From positions 1-59,376 of the forward strand of contig MU621183.1 in assembly GCA_025399215.1 (NCBI GenBank): a stretch of 59,376 bases of DNA, read 5' to 3'. Below, one piece after another: positions 10,839 through 21,955 of this stretch. A program made the position numbers and the translations under genes. Position 1 is the first letter of the stretch. Each line of letters begins with the position of its first letter. The notes beneath the pieces were generated by a model. The model ran no database searches. It was not told where the DNA came from and saw nothing but the letters and a program-made list of their open reading frames with translations. Source of the DNA: Globomyces pollinis-pini. Its lineage: Eukaryota; Chytridiomycota; Chytridiomycetes; Rhizophydiales; Globomycetaceae.

Positions 10839-12278
10839 TTAAAGAGCGAAAATAGCTAAAGCGGTTATAAAAAGGAAGCCAATTGAAGACTTGTCATTTG
10901 CAGAGCTGATTATTGGTAGAGTGTCTGAATAACCGGCGGTCTGAGTTGGGAGTGCACTATCATATCCATTAGGAGTATTAATAGGCAAGCTTGAGCCATA
11001 ACCACCTGAACCAATTGGCAATGAATCGGAACCTGTTGGGATTGGAGCGTCGCCATAAGCAGAACCACCATTGGTACCAGTACTCAAGTTTTCTGATGAT
11101 GCTGGAGCAGGTACATCGTCATCACAATCCTCTTCAGGTGGGTTTACACCAGTACTTAAATTTTCAGTAGAGCCAGCATTTGGAGCTGGAGCACCAGGCG
11201 ATGGAGCAGGGACATCATCTTCTTCACAATCTTCATCATAGATGGTGTCTACTGGAGTGTTTGGTACTGGAGCAGGAGCTTCTGGTTGTCCCTGTGGTTG
11301 GGATTGGAAACCACCTTGTTCATAGGAAGGAACTTGTGCTGGTGAATTGTTATTGGACCCTTCAGGTGATGATGGAGTAGCAGGATTAGGGGAAGGGTTG
11401 TTTGGTTGAGCTTGGTTATTATTTGGGACTGGGACGTTATCTTGAGGTTTGTTGTACCCTCCATTACCAGATGGAGTAGTTGGTTTAACACTTTCAGTGG
11501 TGGTTGGGGCAACACTTGTTGGGGCTACAGTAGTAGCAGTGGTACTGACAATTACTGGAGCAACACTGGTGTTTGTTGGCTTGGAGTAACCACCAGCCAC
11601 CGTGGTGGTGGTAGCAGTTACTGGCGCAACAGTAGTAACTACAACTGGTGCGTTGGTAGTAACTACAACGGGTACGTTGGAGGTAACAACAACCGGAGCA
11701 TTTGAAGTGACCACAGGTTTGTTGTATCCTTGGTTACCGGCAGGTGGGAGCTGTACTGGGATTGGGTTTGAGTCAGTTTTTACAGGGACAATGTATCCGT
11801 TTCCTGGAGCAGGATTAGGTGCAACCGGTTTTGGTTGCTCAGCAACTGGTTTCGGTTGTTCAACAACTGGCTTTGGTTGCTCAGCAACTGGCTTTGGTTG
11901 TTCAGCAACTGGCTTTGGTTGTTCAGCAACTGGCTTTGGTTGTTCAGCAACTGGCTTTGGTTGTTCAGCAACTGGCTTTGGTTGTTCAGCAACTGGCTTT
12001 GGTTGTTCAGCAACTGGCTTTGGTTGTTCAGCAACTGGCTTTGGTTGTTCAGCAACTGGCTTTGGTTGTTCAGCAACTGGCTTTGGTTGTTCAGCTACTG
12101 GCTTTGGTTGTTCAGCTACTGGTTGTGGTTTTGTCTCCACAGGAGCAACTGACTTTGGTTCGACTACTACTGGCTTTACAACATCGACAGGTTTAGGTTG
12201 TTCTGGTGTGGTTGATCCATAATTGTATCCTTGAGGAGCGGCAAGGGAAAGGGAAATTAAAAAAATAACTGGCAACAT
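10839..12278 (-). CDS. Repetitive GPI-anchored-type cell-surface protein (AEQPKPV repeats), 479 aa
   Basis: The protein has a signal peptide (MLPVIFLISLSLAAP), then about 15 tandem heptapeptides AEQPKPV (residues about 50-155), then long Thr/Val- and Pro/Asn-rich mucin-like stretches. Two acidic Cys motifs follow (YDEDCEEDDVPAP, EEDCDDDVPAP). It ends in a hydrophobic tail (SIGFLFITALAIFAL) behind a small-residue region, typical of a GPI signal. It is probably a wall or cell-coat protein. A related acidic Cys motif recurs in the short secreted protein at 47837. No intron is needed. Confidence 0.75.
   Translation of the reverse strand: MLPVIFLISLSLAAPQGYNYGSTTPEQPKPVDVVKPVVVEPKSVAPVETKPQPVAEQPKPVAEQPKPVAEQPKPVAEQPKPVAEQPKPVAEQPKPVAEQPKPVAEQPKPVAEQPKPVAEQPKPVAEQPKPVAEQPKPVVEQPKPVAEQPKPVAPNPAPGNGYIVPVKTDSNPIPVQLPPAGNQGYNKPVVTSNAPVVVTSNVPVVVTTNAPVVVTTVAPVTATTTTVAGGYSKPTNTSVAPVIVSTTATTVAPTSVAPTTTESVKPTTPSGNGGYNKPQDNVPVPNNNQAQPNNPSPNPATPSSPEGSNNNSPAQVPSYEQGGFQSQPQGQPEAPAPVPNTPVDTIYDEDCEEDDVPAPSPGAPAPNAGSTENLSTGVNPPEEDCDDDVPAPASSENLSTGTNGGSAYGDAPIPTGSDSLPIGSGGYGSSLPINTPNGYDSALPTQTAGYSDTLPIISSANDKSSIGFLFITALAIFAL
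11821..12126. repeat. 21-bp minisatellite encoding AEQPKPV
   Basis: About 15 head-to-tail 21-bp units lie inside the surface-protein gene. Most are near-identical, with divergence at both ends (VEQPKPV, TKPQPV), the usual pattern of a coding repeat that expands and contracts internally. The long open frames on the opposite strand here are by-products of the repeat. Confidence 0.95.
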
Positions 12279-13065
12279 CTTATCTACTGGATTATGAAGA
12301 TATCTATTGATACTCTCAGTATTTATTCAACCAAAGGGCGTTTTGTTTGGAAAGCCCAATGATGGCTCAGTCGTTTTACCCTAAGCGCCTACCCTCGAGA
12401 CCTTTGGTAAATCGGAACGAAGATCCATAATGTCTATAATGAAACTTGATGAGCAATGAGCTTGAATATCACATTCAATTGAATATCTCATTTTCATACC
12501 CTCGATTGTCATATTGTACAATGACTCTTAATACCTTTGAACACAAACTTTTCATTCCATTTTTTATTTACCCAAACCCATGAAATTGAGCCAACCTCAT
12601 GAACCATGCTAGCATAAGACAGTGAAACAACGGTTATAATCATCTATTTGGCGGGTAGTGGTAGTATACGTGAATGTGATTTGACAGCTGGTCGATGATT
12701 TCTTCAATTCGTGTTTCTTTCTATTGTACTTTGTGACTTTGTGTTCATCAAGCGAAACTCAATATATGTGTGCTGTTTGGGTGATCGTTTAGCTTGAGAC
12801 TCTTTGAGCCTGGCCGACAACGTTGAAGCAGATCTCTGTACAGGTGTGATATGGTTGGCATAGTAGGTGATTTACATCGAAAGAAGCTTAATTCCAAATT
12901 ATATCAGCGTTCAACGCAACCAAAGAATATAATGAAACTTGTTTAATAAAAATTGCAGTTTAATATGGCAGTGTGAGTAATTTCTAGATTGTCACTTTGA
13001 ATTGGTTCAATATTTAAATAAAAATGAACGACGCGCGTATTCGTTCACTTTTTGACAACTGCTAA
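12279..13065. other. Divergent intergenic region (787 bp)
   Basis: The region lies between the repeat-protein start (minus) and the CCDC146 start (plus). I found no convincing open frame and no tRNA-like cloverleaf. It probably carries two promoters. Confidence 0.5.
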
Positions 13066-16000
13066 ATGTCTGAGCATGCGAATGGTAGTAACATTTGATT
13101 AATAATTCATAGCTAACGAATCAAAAGGTGATGACAACCAAAATAGTAAAGTTTCGTCAGACATGTCAAAGGAAGATTACAACACCGATGGCGATTATTA
13201 TCTGTCTGGTCTATTCAATATAGAAACATCTCCTGGGTTCAGAACTTTAGACTCTTTAAAATCAAACAAATCCTATCCAGATGAAAAGTGATAAACGATT
13301 GATTAATCGACAGAATGCAACGATTCAAGGAAAAGTTTAATGAATTACATGATTTTTTATTGACGTTAAATGGATTCGAAAAGGGAATGGTGGAGCATTT
13401 AAGAAGTACACTTCAGGATATGACTATCCAACGACTTGACAAAGATCGAGCAATTTCCCAACAATTTTCGGGAAATGCCGAAATTGGAGAATTGAAACGT
13501 GAATTACTAAAGGTTTGCACATATTTGCGTTTATTTTCATTTATTTGCTAGGCTCAAAATGAGGTGGATGTTGCCATTGAGCGCGAGTCGAAACTTCAAT
13601 TGGATATCGAAGAAATGACCAAAACGAAGCAGGACTTAATTCATGATATTGAGGAGATACGAAGACATAAAGCTGATATGCTTGAGCCACAATTAATAGC
13701 CGCAACTAAAGAATTGAAGGTAAAGTTTGAAGCCGATACCTTAATACCCAAATACAGATGGATCTATTACAACGTAGAAATCAATTGGAGAATCTGCAAA
13801 AAGATATGGAAGAGAAGCAAAGTAGTTATGAAGTTGTTTTGCTGGATAGAGATAGAGCTGAAGCGGAGCGTGAAAAGCATTCTATTTTGTTGGCAAAAGC
13901 GTCCGAGACTCCAATTAAATTAATGTAACGCATTTCCGATCTCAATTTATATACAGTAAACAAAGCGATGTCTTAAAAGACGCCATTGCTTCTTTAACTG
14001 CTGAGCATTCCAAGCAAACTACAATCTGTCAATCGTTGGAAAAAGAAATCGATAGATTAGCAAAGAAGAAAAAAGAATTCGAGGAATTAAGAATTAGTCA
14101 ATCGGCAGCATACGAAGAGCGACGGGGGTTAATCAACCAAATGGAAAGACAGGTAGATGATATATTCAAAGAACACGAACTAGCAAAAGAGCAGCTTGCT
14201 TCCCAAAAAGCTGAAAGAGTTAGGTTGGATTTAGGGTTGAGAAAGATGGTTCATGAGGTACTTTAACAAAATTAATCAAAGATCAAACGAGAACATGATT
14301 TGGTATTACGAGTGATCAGAGAAAAAGATACTTATTTGAAATTGTATCGTAGATTGGAATTGACAGTGAACAATATCAAATTATCTACCCCGACAACCGT
14401 CAAGCAAGGAGATGGATTTCGTAGACTGTTGGAAGCACACAAAAGTGATGAAAAGTTTTATCGAAAGGAGGTCGCTCGGTTAAAGCAACAGATTGATATC
14501 CGAACATTTGAGTTTCTTAAGCAAGAAAAATTAGAAAAGTCCGAAGCTGATGCGCTTTTGGAGCAAACGCAGGCAAATCGCAAAATTGATACCGAACTAG
14601 AAGCATCAAGAAGGGAAGCTATTTTATCCAGCAGAGTTTTGGAAGAAATAAAAATGGAGAAAGATTTACGAGTATGTACAACCCTCTAACTTGTTAGTCT
14701 AGGGAGGTCATTCGAAGCCAAGGTCGATTGAGAGCCATCAAAAACGATATTGGGACAAAACAAATAGCCAATTTAGATGCTTCAAAACGGTGTACTGAAA
14801 CTTTAAATCGAGTTAAAGAATTCATGACACTGTATGAATTGGTCAAGAATGAACGAAACAAATATGTATTTTGACTACCTGCAGCTGATTTTTAGCTGAA
14901 CCAAATTCATTCATCTACTCAAAGAGTTGCCGAAATGAAAGAAAAAATCAAAATTTTATCCAATGAAATTGAAATTCTGCGACATCAGATTTCGCATAAG
15001 GATAGAGAATTAGCGGTATACTAGATTGATAGCTTATAGTAGAAAAAACACCAAGCCAATAGTGCCGAGTACGCCAAGAGAGATGCACTCCGAAATGAAG
15101 CAAATAAGTTGCTGTTACAGTATCGGGAAAAGCGAGGTAATTGACATCAAAACTTTTGATTATTTACAGATCAAATTGATCATAGATTAACCCGAATTGA
15201 AGCACTGAACCATACGATTAATATGGCTGAAGAGGAAATGATGGTTCTCAAGGCCAGATACGAACAATCCGTAAAAGATCGTAATATAGCGGGTGTACAT
15301 TTATTGGATCGAAATGATGAGTTGTGTATCTTGTATGAAAGAATCAATGTGCAGAAAGAGATCATGGCGAAAGGAACAACTGCTTTGAATGAAAGAGAGG
15401 AAGAGATTCGCAAATATGAATTAATATTAACAGAATTAAAGCGTAAATTGGAACTGCAGAAACAAAAATCACCACAGCTTGTGCAATTAGAGCAAGAAAT
15501 TACGAAACTGGAGGATGAAGAGCGACATTTACAGGAAATTATGGTATTACTTGGTCAAAGTATGGAAAATCCAGAAGATTCAAAGCGTTGCAGAAACTTG
15601 GGAGGAACAGATCCAACGCAAGAGCAGCTAGCTAAAAAGATTGAAAAGTTGGAGGTTTTGCTGTCTGTCCAAGAAGTAAGCATACTAACTAACATTTGTA
15701 GGAAAAGATTTTGGAAAAAGAATTGATCTATGAAGAAATTACGGCTTTATGTGATAGATTGAAAGTACAGACAGAAGAATCGAAAGATGAATCTTATTCT
15801 ATCACAAAAGAGATCAATGATCTGACGAAGAGAATTAAAAATGTTACACGCAAAACTATGGCCAAAGTATCTGAGTTAGCCATGCACCAAGCTCAAGCCA
15901 TGAGCTTATATAGGGAGAAAGTTGAAAAGGTATTATATATAAGGTGCATAATTGTAGGAATGTTTGTTAGAGGAAAGCCAGTGTAGGCTAGAAACTGGTG

Positions 16001-16382
16001 ATATCCCACTTGAACAAATTGAGGCAGACTTTATCAGAGAAGAAAGGGTCCGAATCCAAGTAAGGCTATAAACTCTAAAGTATTAGAAAAAAGCTAGATT
16101 GCAGGCCAAGTACAACAAGGATGAACAAGGAGTGAATGGAAGATTTATCGAGATGTAAGTGAACAGTAAAACTAATGAAGTAGCCAAGATGAGTTTTACA
16201 TCCATGGACAAGTACGCACGACAGCAGAACCACGACCCAATGCGTATATTCCTGAAACTACTGGACTTGGACAGTTGCCAATTCCCAAACCATATGGAGA
16301 GCATTCACCCTTTAAACCGCGAGAACCAGGAGCGCAGTTACGGCATTATCGCAAGCCAATTGAACGACCTATTGAGATCTAA
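13066..16382 (+). CDS. CCDC146-like centriolar/flagellar coiled-coil protein
   Basis: Many short exons join into a long coiled-coil protein that starts [18 protein letters not shown]. Diagnostic blocks near the C-terminus match human CCDC146 closely: [17 protein letters not shown], then [36 protein letters not shown], and the tail [42 protein letters not shown]. The homologous human tail is RPNAYIPE...LPLPKPYG....RHIRKPVIKPVEI. Introns are about 24-45 nt (e.g. 13085-13112 and 13288-13313). The family acts at centrioles and basal bodies and on flagellar microtubules, so it is strong evidence for a flagellated stage. Confidence 0.92.
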
Positions 16383-16505
16383 AATAAACACGTTTTTAGA
16401 AAAGAGTGTGATCATTAGTGTTTTTTAGTGTGTTGTTTGTTAGGGTTAAGGGAAGGGCTGATATTCAAAGAATTCGGACAAGAAGAAAAAGAGTTAACTT
16501 TTAAT

Positions 16506-18039
16506 GCTCAGTAATTCGATGGACATACTTGCCACTCATTCTCATGCACTACGATCTCCATCTGCTATTGGCAATCATGTGCAAGCTTGCTTTTCCCCTG
16601 ATGCGACCTTGCTCTTTGTCCCAACTTCAGTTTTAGCTACTGATCACTCTGGTATTTGACTCCTGTTAATCTCCTTTAGGTATCAACTCATTTCTGACTT
16701 CTAGCCATTCATCAAATACTTGCTAATTATGCTAAACAATCTCACACCATCCTCAAGGAACAGGTACCGTTTGACATTAACTTTAGATCTTAAACACCAT
16801 TTCTACCAATCACTCTATCGTTCAAGAGTCTATTCTCACCATTCACCATATTGACTTTATCGACTGGTTACTTCCTGGAGTCAAACCTACCAAAAAAGAA
16901 ATCGTTCTCCCTTTAGTATTCTGTTAATAATCACTAACTAAAGGTACAAATAATTTTATCATTAAAACACAGGTATTTGATATTTTTAGTTAACTCAAAG
17001 GTCACTTTTTACACTCTTAATGATGACCTCCTCATCTCATCCAAAAAGTTATATTGGGATCAAGCATCCGTTTTGCGACAAGTTGCAGTTTTACCTAGAT
17101 CACTTTATTGCAAGGCTAATGCTTCCGAAGTTGTCTTGCCCATTAGCGGTGCAAACATTGGTGAAACTTTACTCGAAGTATCAAATATCATTTGCGGTAT
17201 GTCTCTTATCACTCACTTGAAAAGATCACAATGATAAGGTTTTACTTGAACAAGATAGATTATCCGCCATTGATTTAGCGAATGATCAACCGGAATCTTT
17301 TAATCAAGGCACTGATTCCTATGATAATCAAAATATTAATTCAAAGTATCAATCTCGTTTAGCTGAAAAATCGTCGGGTATTTTTGATGATGGCCAACCC
17401 CATTACCAGAAACCTTCCACTCGTGTTATGGAACGCCCTGGTGGAAAATCGAGTGATATTTTTGGACCTCCAGAACCTACTCAACCTTCAAATCGTAGGG
17501 ATCCAAACCGTAGTTCTATAAATGATGAACCCACTCCAACCTATCGTCGTCAACATAGCTCCGCTGGTAACTCCTCTGTCTTTTCGGCTGATGAACCCAC
17601 CATTCCTTCCGCTGGTCAACGTCGTGATCCAAATCGTCGATCCATCTCAGATGAAAGTGAAGAAGGTCACCGCCCAGGTAATTGTTTTGTTATTCATTCT
17701 TTTATAGGTAATCGTTCGAGCATCAATTCATATCAGTAGGTCAGCGTCAATTCTCTGGTCAAAATACAAAGTCCCAATTTACTCTTGGTAACATCGAAGA
17801 AGGATCCATTGCGCAGAATTCTGGAAAACGCATGTGGCAAGGCAGCAACTCCTCTACCATTGATTTTGGAGGCGAGCCAACACACGCTCGTGTAGGGCTT
17901 ACTCGCCGTGATCCAAATGCTCAATCCGAGCAACAAACCTCTCGCCCTTCTAGTCGGTAAATTCTCTTGAATCAATTTCTTATCTTTGTTTAGTGTGCTA
18001 GCTAATCCAGGCGGGCGTAGCAGCTTTTCCTTTGCTTGA
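16506..18039 (+). CDS. SnoaL/NTF2-fold protein fused to HN1/Jupiter-like repeat tail
   Basis: ATG at 16506 and an in-frame ATG at 16521 are both possible. The N-terminal half reads like a fungal SnoaL-like NTF2 domain: AIHQILANYAKQSHTILKEQ, ESILTIHHIDFIDWLLPGVK and KLYWDQASVLRQVAVLP. The C-terminal half repeats motifs such as RPGGKSSDIFG, GNSSVFSADEP, NSSTIDFGGEP and RRDPN, and ends RVLANPGGRSSFSFA*, like the PGG.SS..FG boxes of HN1/Jupiter microtubule-associated proteins. One intron is 21 nt (16923-16943). Two introns are abutting pairs: 16652-16679 + 16680-16704, and 17678-17707 + 17708-17739. The fusion is inferred from continuous phase across introns. Confidence 0.7.
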
Positions 18040-18157
18040 ATTTAAATTACATTTAAATATAAAACCTCTGTTTTAATGCGAAAATAATGGGTTTAAATTG
18101 AAATTGGTCAATTATTGGAACAAAATGCATCAATGAGAAGTGCAATAATAGTACAAT

Positions 18158-18742
18158 TTATTTGTTTCTTTTGATTAATGTAATCACCAATATCCAAAAG
18201 GATAATACGCAAATGCCTAAAATGGCAACAACCTTCTCCAAATATGCGAGTAGGATATGAAAATAATAAACTAACAATGAATTCTCTATTATGTTGATTT
18301 GTTGGTCATAATTGTCATGATCTACGATAAATGTTGGTCTGCTTGATATTCCATCTGGTTGTATTGTACTTTTTTCTAATGTATACGTTGGATCAGATTT
18401 CACAGTATCTGATTGAAGGTAAGTCTTTTGTGTAATAAATTCAAGTTTTGATTCTTCTATAGTTGGTAAATTATCATCCAAACTAATTGACTGATTCACT
18501 TCAAGTGCATGCTTGGCCTCCAATAAAAGGGTTTCTACAATAGAGTTCATTCGATCAAATCGGTCATCAAATTTAAACCTTTTATTGAATTCTCGTACTC
18601 GTTTGTTGGGAGTGGTGGGATATGGAGTCCAATGATTTCTTTTATCAATATTTCCATTGTTCCTTACCTTGCATTGATGCTCATTATAGAAATATAATTT
18701 TATCTTTTTTAAATTGTAAAGAATTCTTGTGTTTGGTGTCAC
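18158..18742 (-). CDS. Unknown tail-anchored membrane protein, up to 194 aa
   Basis: The open frame ends with a single strong transmembrane helix (VVAILGICVLSFWILVITLI) followed by KRNK*, typical of a tail anchor. The soluble part is polar and acidic (SISLDDNLPTIEESKLE). The true start may be the internal Met at MNSIVETLLLEAKHALEV rather than the upstream one. It sits just downstream of BAG1 on the same strand. Family not recognised. Confidence 0.5.
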   Translation of the reverse strand: MTPNTRILYNLKKIKLYFYNEHQCKVRNNGNIDKRNHWTPYPTTPNKRVREFNKRFKFDDRFDRMNSIVETLLLEAKHALEVNQSISLDDNLPTIEESKLEFITQKTYLQSDTVKSDPTYTLEKSTIQPDGISSRPTFIVDHDNYDQQINIIENSLLVYYFHILLAYLEKVVAILGICVLSFWILVITLIKRNK

Positions 18743-18776
18743 TCTTTCGTGATACTTATTTCTTAATCAATATTTA

Positions 18777-19590
18777 TTAAAGGGTCGATTTTAAATCAAG
18801 AACCTTTGTCTTTAATGAGTCTGCTAGGTCCATATTTTCTTGAATATAACGCACCGTAGCCTTTCTTTTCAGTCTTACCAGATCCGATTCAGATTGAATT
18901 CCATCTACTTTCAATAACTGTTGTAACAGTAATTCGGATACTTGAATTGCACACAACTCCATCTCTCTAATCGTCATTTTTTTCAACTCTAGATTATCCA
19001 ATGAATCTTTCAACTTTTCCATTTTCGGTATTAAGGTTACGTTTATCTCGTCGATAAAACTTTGTAGCTGTTTTATTGCCTTTTCTTCTGGAGTCAAGGT
19101 CTCAACCACGTTTGTTGGAATATTGGGCTATTGAATTATTGGTACTAAAACTTACAGGTAGTGGAGCTTGTGAGGCCTTCAGAATTAGAATTAGTAAAAC
19201 TTACATTACGGTCTCCCATCATGATGATTTTTGAATTACTTCTTAAACCATATGATTTCAACGTTGCACTAGGGGTTTTCATCCATACTAGAAGGGTGAA
19301 TAAATATATACCCCACCCCAACTGCCAGAGTCACCATTACTTGTCAATCTCCTCCACCATGAGGAATGACTTGAATGGTTGCGCTCTACAATCAGGGAAG
19401 GGACAATTTTCTACGTACCACCACTATGTAATAACTTGATTCTACGTTTATCAACTCCAGACGACTTTGCTATTCTTTCCAGAAGCTCATCCAGGGTAAT
19501 ATGCGCTGTCCAATCATCACCAAATTCCGCATAGAGTTCATCAAAATGCACTGTTTGCTTCTTTTTGTTCCAGCTGATTATCAACGACAT
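18777..19590 (-). CDS. BAG1-like Hsp70 nucleotide-exchange factor (UBL + BAG domain)
   Basis: The N-terminal exon MSLIISWNKKKQTVHFDELY continues TLDELLERIAKSSGVDKRRI, a ubiquitin-like fold. After an intron it continues TPSATLKSYGLRSNSKIIMM. The last exon is a BAG domain: three helices including LLLQQLLKVDGI, then SDLVRLKRKATVRYIQEN and the end DLKSTL*. In the family, the BAG domain binds the Hsp70 ATPase domain and promotes ADP release. The first intron (19288-19418) is 131 nt, longer than usual here. Its start codon is only 51 bp from that of RPB8 on the other strand. Confidence 0.82.
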
Positions 19591-19641
19591 GTTTAATTTC
19601 TCAACATTTTTTTTAACATTTTAATTTTTTTTATCATCAAA

Positions 19642-20142
19642 ATGAACGCAGATTCAAACATCCTTTTCGAAGCTCACTATGAAATATCTGATATCGATCC
19701 GCACGGCAAAAAATTTGATCGAGGTAACTTGAATGTGGGATTTTGATTGTGACTAGTTTCCAGAATTATTGCAACCTCTGAAAATGTTATCTCTGAACTC
19801 ACTCTGGATGTGAATACTGAAATTTACCCCTTAAAAACAGGAAACAAATTTTATTTAGTACTAGCCCAATCATTAGATGGCCAAGTAACTGATAATACAA
19901 AAAAGGATGCATGGAAGCCATTAGGAAAATCTTTAGCAGACGATTATGATTATGTGATGTACGGAAAAGTTTACAAATACGATGATGCAAATAATTCAAA
20001 AGTGTAATGGATTCATGATTTCTAAACTGTTAGCTCTGTATATTGTTCCTTTGGTGGATTGCTAATGTGCTTAGCAGGAGATTATCGGGCCTTACAGAGT
20101 ATTGTTGTTGGACAATATTTGTATCTAATGATGAGGAAATAA
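19642..20142 (+). CDS. RPB8: RNA polymerase subunit RPB8/ABC3
   Basis: Three exons join into MNADSNILFEAHYEISDIDP, HGKKFDRVSRI, LDVNTEIYPLKTGNKFYLVL, YDYVMYGKVYKYDD and VYCSFGGLLMCLAGDY, ending YLYLMMRK*. The DIDP.GKKFDRVSR, YVMYGKVY and GGLLM.L.GD blocks are hallmarks of the subunit shared by polymerases I, II and III. The last intron (from 20005, about 30 nt) uses the second of two overlapping GTs, the only choice that restores the conserved frame. The family usually ends with a few residues after the LM.K block; this one stops at K. Confidence 0.93.
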
Positions 20143-20768
20143 AAAATTATTATATACTAGAAAGTGTACTTTATTGGTTAACTAAAATGGTATGAGCACA
20201 TTATGTTAACATTTAAAGAAAAGTATTGAATCAGTTGCATGAACGTGTGGGCAGGATATAGAAGTCCAGATACTAAATAAGCTTTTTAACCAAAAAACAC
20301 CACATTGCACTTGCCCCACATTATTCCATCCAGTGTGTTTTAATGATATAAACTTGCATCGGGCATGTATATTAACGGTTTATCAGGTTGACAGTCTCTA
20401 TATAATAGCATACTCCAAAACGAAGCGTATTAACAAATAATATTGCAGTTGTTTAAATGTGGATGTTGGATCTTCTAAAAGCATTGATGTATAAGAGTTT
20501 GAAATACTTTACTATGTGGTTAATGTATTGTTTGCTGTGCAAGTCAGTCCAGTTTTCAAATATCCATAGCCCCTTGCTTTAGTTTGCATTCCCCTTGTAA
20601 CAATTCTTCAAACGAAAAGATCCAGTAGGCTTATATAGCATGCCCTTCATGATTTGTAGTAAGTGTACTAGCAAATTAGAAGTCATCTAACTGACATCAA
20701 CTCAAGAGTTTGAGACTGTATACCGATTTCTGGTGCCTTGACGCAAGTTTTGTATAACTGGACCCCAA

Positions 20769-20834
20769 ATACCATAATTGGACAGTTGCAAATTACAAAA
20801 ATATACCGTAATTGGTCAGTTGCAAATGACAACA
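20769..20834. repeat. Imperfect tandem duplication, two units of about 33 bp
   Basis: Units beginning ATACCATAATTGGACAGTTG (20769) and ATACCGTAATTGGTCAGTTG (20803) lie head to tail. The ATACC(A/G)TAATT start resembles the terminal repeat of the element at 24667-25309, so this may be a fragment of that family. Confidence 0.6.
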
Positions 20835-21214
20835 AAAAAAGCAAACGCCAAGTAAAGTCTGACCATTAATTACCAGTCTTGGGATGGAATGTTATCCAAT
20901 TTTGAACTGTTTTTTGCTCCATCTGGTTTTTATTTCAATGGGCTGCTGTGTACGAAACCAGATTACATTCTAATCGTGGCACTTTATAACACCTTGAAAA
21001 ACTAAACACACTATGATTGTTCCCATACAATTAAGTTAAAGCGTTAAATGTCAAAAACTAACAAATAAAACCGAACTTGGTTTCATATAATTGAAAACGA
21101 AGCTGCGCCTTTTTGTATCAATTCGTTAAATCACCTGAGCTGCGGTTGTAAGGGCGAAACCTTCGATATGGGTTAGAGAGCTTGACGTTAAGGCTCCATT
21201 CTCGAGGTATGTTT

Positions 21215-21584
21215 CGTAGTTCGAGTGGTATAAGAAACTGAAATTTTCAAAATAAATAACAACTTTGTTGAGACTTTCGTATACCATCTGAATATTAACG
21301 TTACACCGATTCTGCCTTTACTATTCATCTCTAACATCTTCAGAAACTATATGCCCACACTTTGAAACTATGACGTCGAACTTACTAATTCTCATCATTT
21401 TATAGAATTTAACGAACATTAGCGACAATGAGTAGCCAAACTATTGGCAATAGATTTGATCAACTAGAATTAATCCATCAACTATCTGCATTGAGCGAAG
21501 GTAGAAGTGGGAGAATACGATTTAGATAACGAACGCTAAACACAGAGCAATGGGGAGTAACACCGTATTTTAAGTAGTATACGA
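21215..21584. mobile_element. Degenerate TIR element, copy A (related to 24667-25309)
   Basis: The left end (TTCGAGTGGTATAAGAAACTG) matches the left end of copy B. Shared internal text includes CATCTCTAACA and an ATG followed by AGTAGCCAAACTATTG, encoding MSSQTI in both copies. The right end resembles copy B's end only weakly. The open frame is short and broken. Confidence 0.5.
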
Positions 21585-21932
21585 TGTCACAAGAAATTAA
21601 TTTCAATTATTCAACCGTTTTTGAGTCATACTAAAAATATAGTATCATAGCATCTGTGGCACTCAGCATGTAAGCTGTAAAACCCAATAGGAATGCACTT
21701 CATCAAAGCTTATGCTGGATGAGCTGATCTATTTTTCAAAAGACAAGCATTGCTGTAGCAAGCATTATGGTCACCTTCATATATGTAGGCAATTGGTTTT
21801 CAAACATTGTAGACCCCTTTTTATTGTTTGGTTCAATTTGGTCTTTTTGTTAAAGGAAGCATATAAGTGTCAAAGAAGTTAATTGCTAATTTCAAAGTTA
21901 TCTTTTATTAAGTTAAGAAAATCTATTCTATA

Positions 21933-21955
21933 TTACGTGTCTTAATGACACGTAA
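21933..21955. repeat. Perfect palindrome (9-bp arms, 5-nt loop)
   Basis: TTACGTGTC, a TTAAT loop, and GACACGTAA form a hairpin. A similar palindrome with the same spacing lies at 23464-23485. Confidence 0.7.

Noticed and set aside
11602..12222. Long Gly/Cys/Phe-rich and Leu/Val/Gln-rich frames opposite the repeat protein
   Set aside because: They are antisense readings of the 21-bp minisatellite; the minus-strand frame has a signal peptide and GPI tail.
12650..12720. tRNA-like GTAGTGGTAGTATA stretch
   Set aside because: No matching acceptor stem, anticodon arm or T-arm could be built around it.
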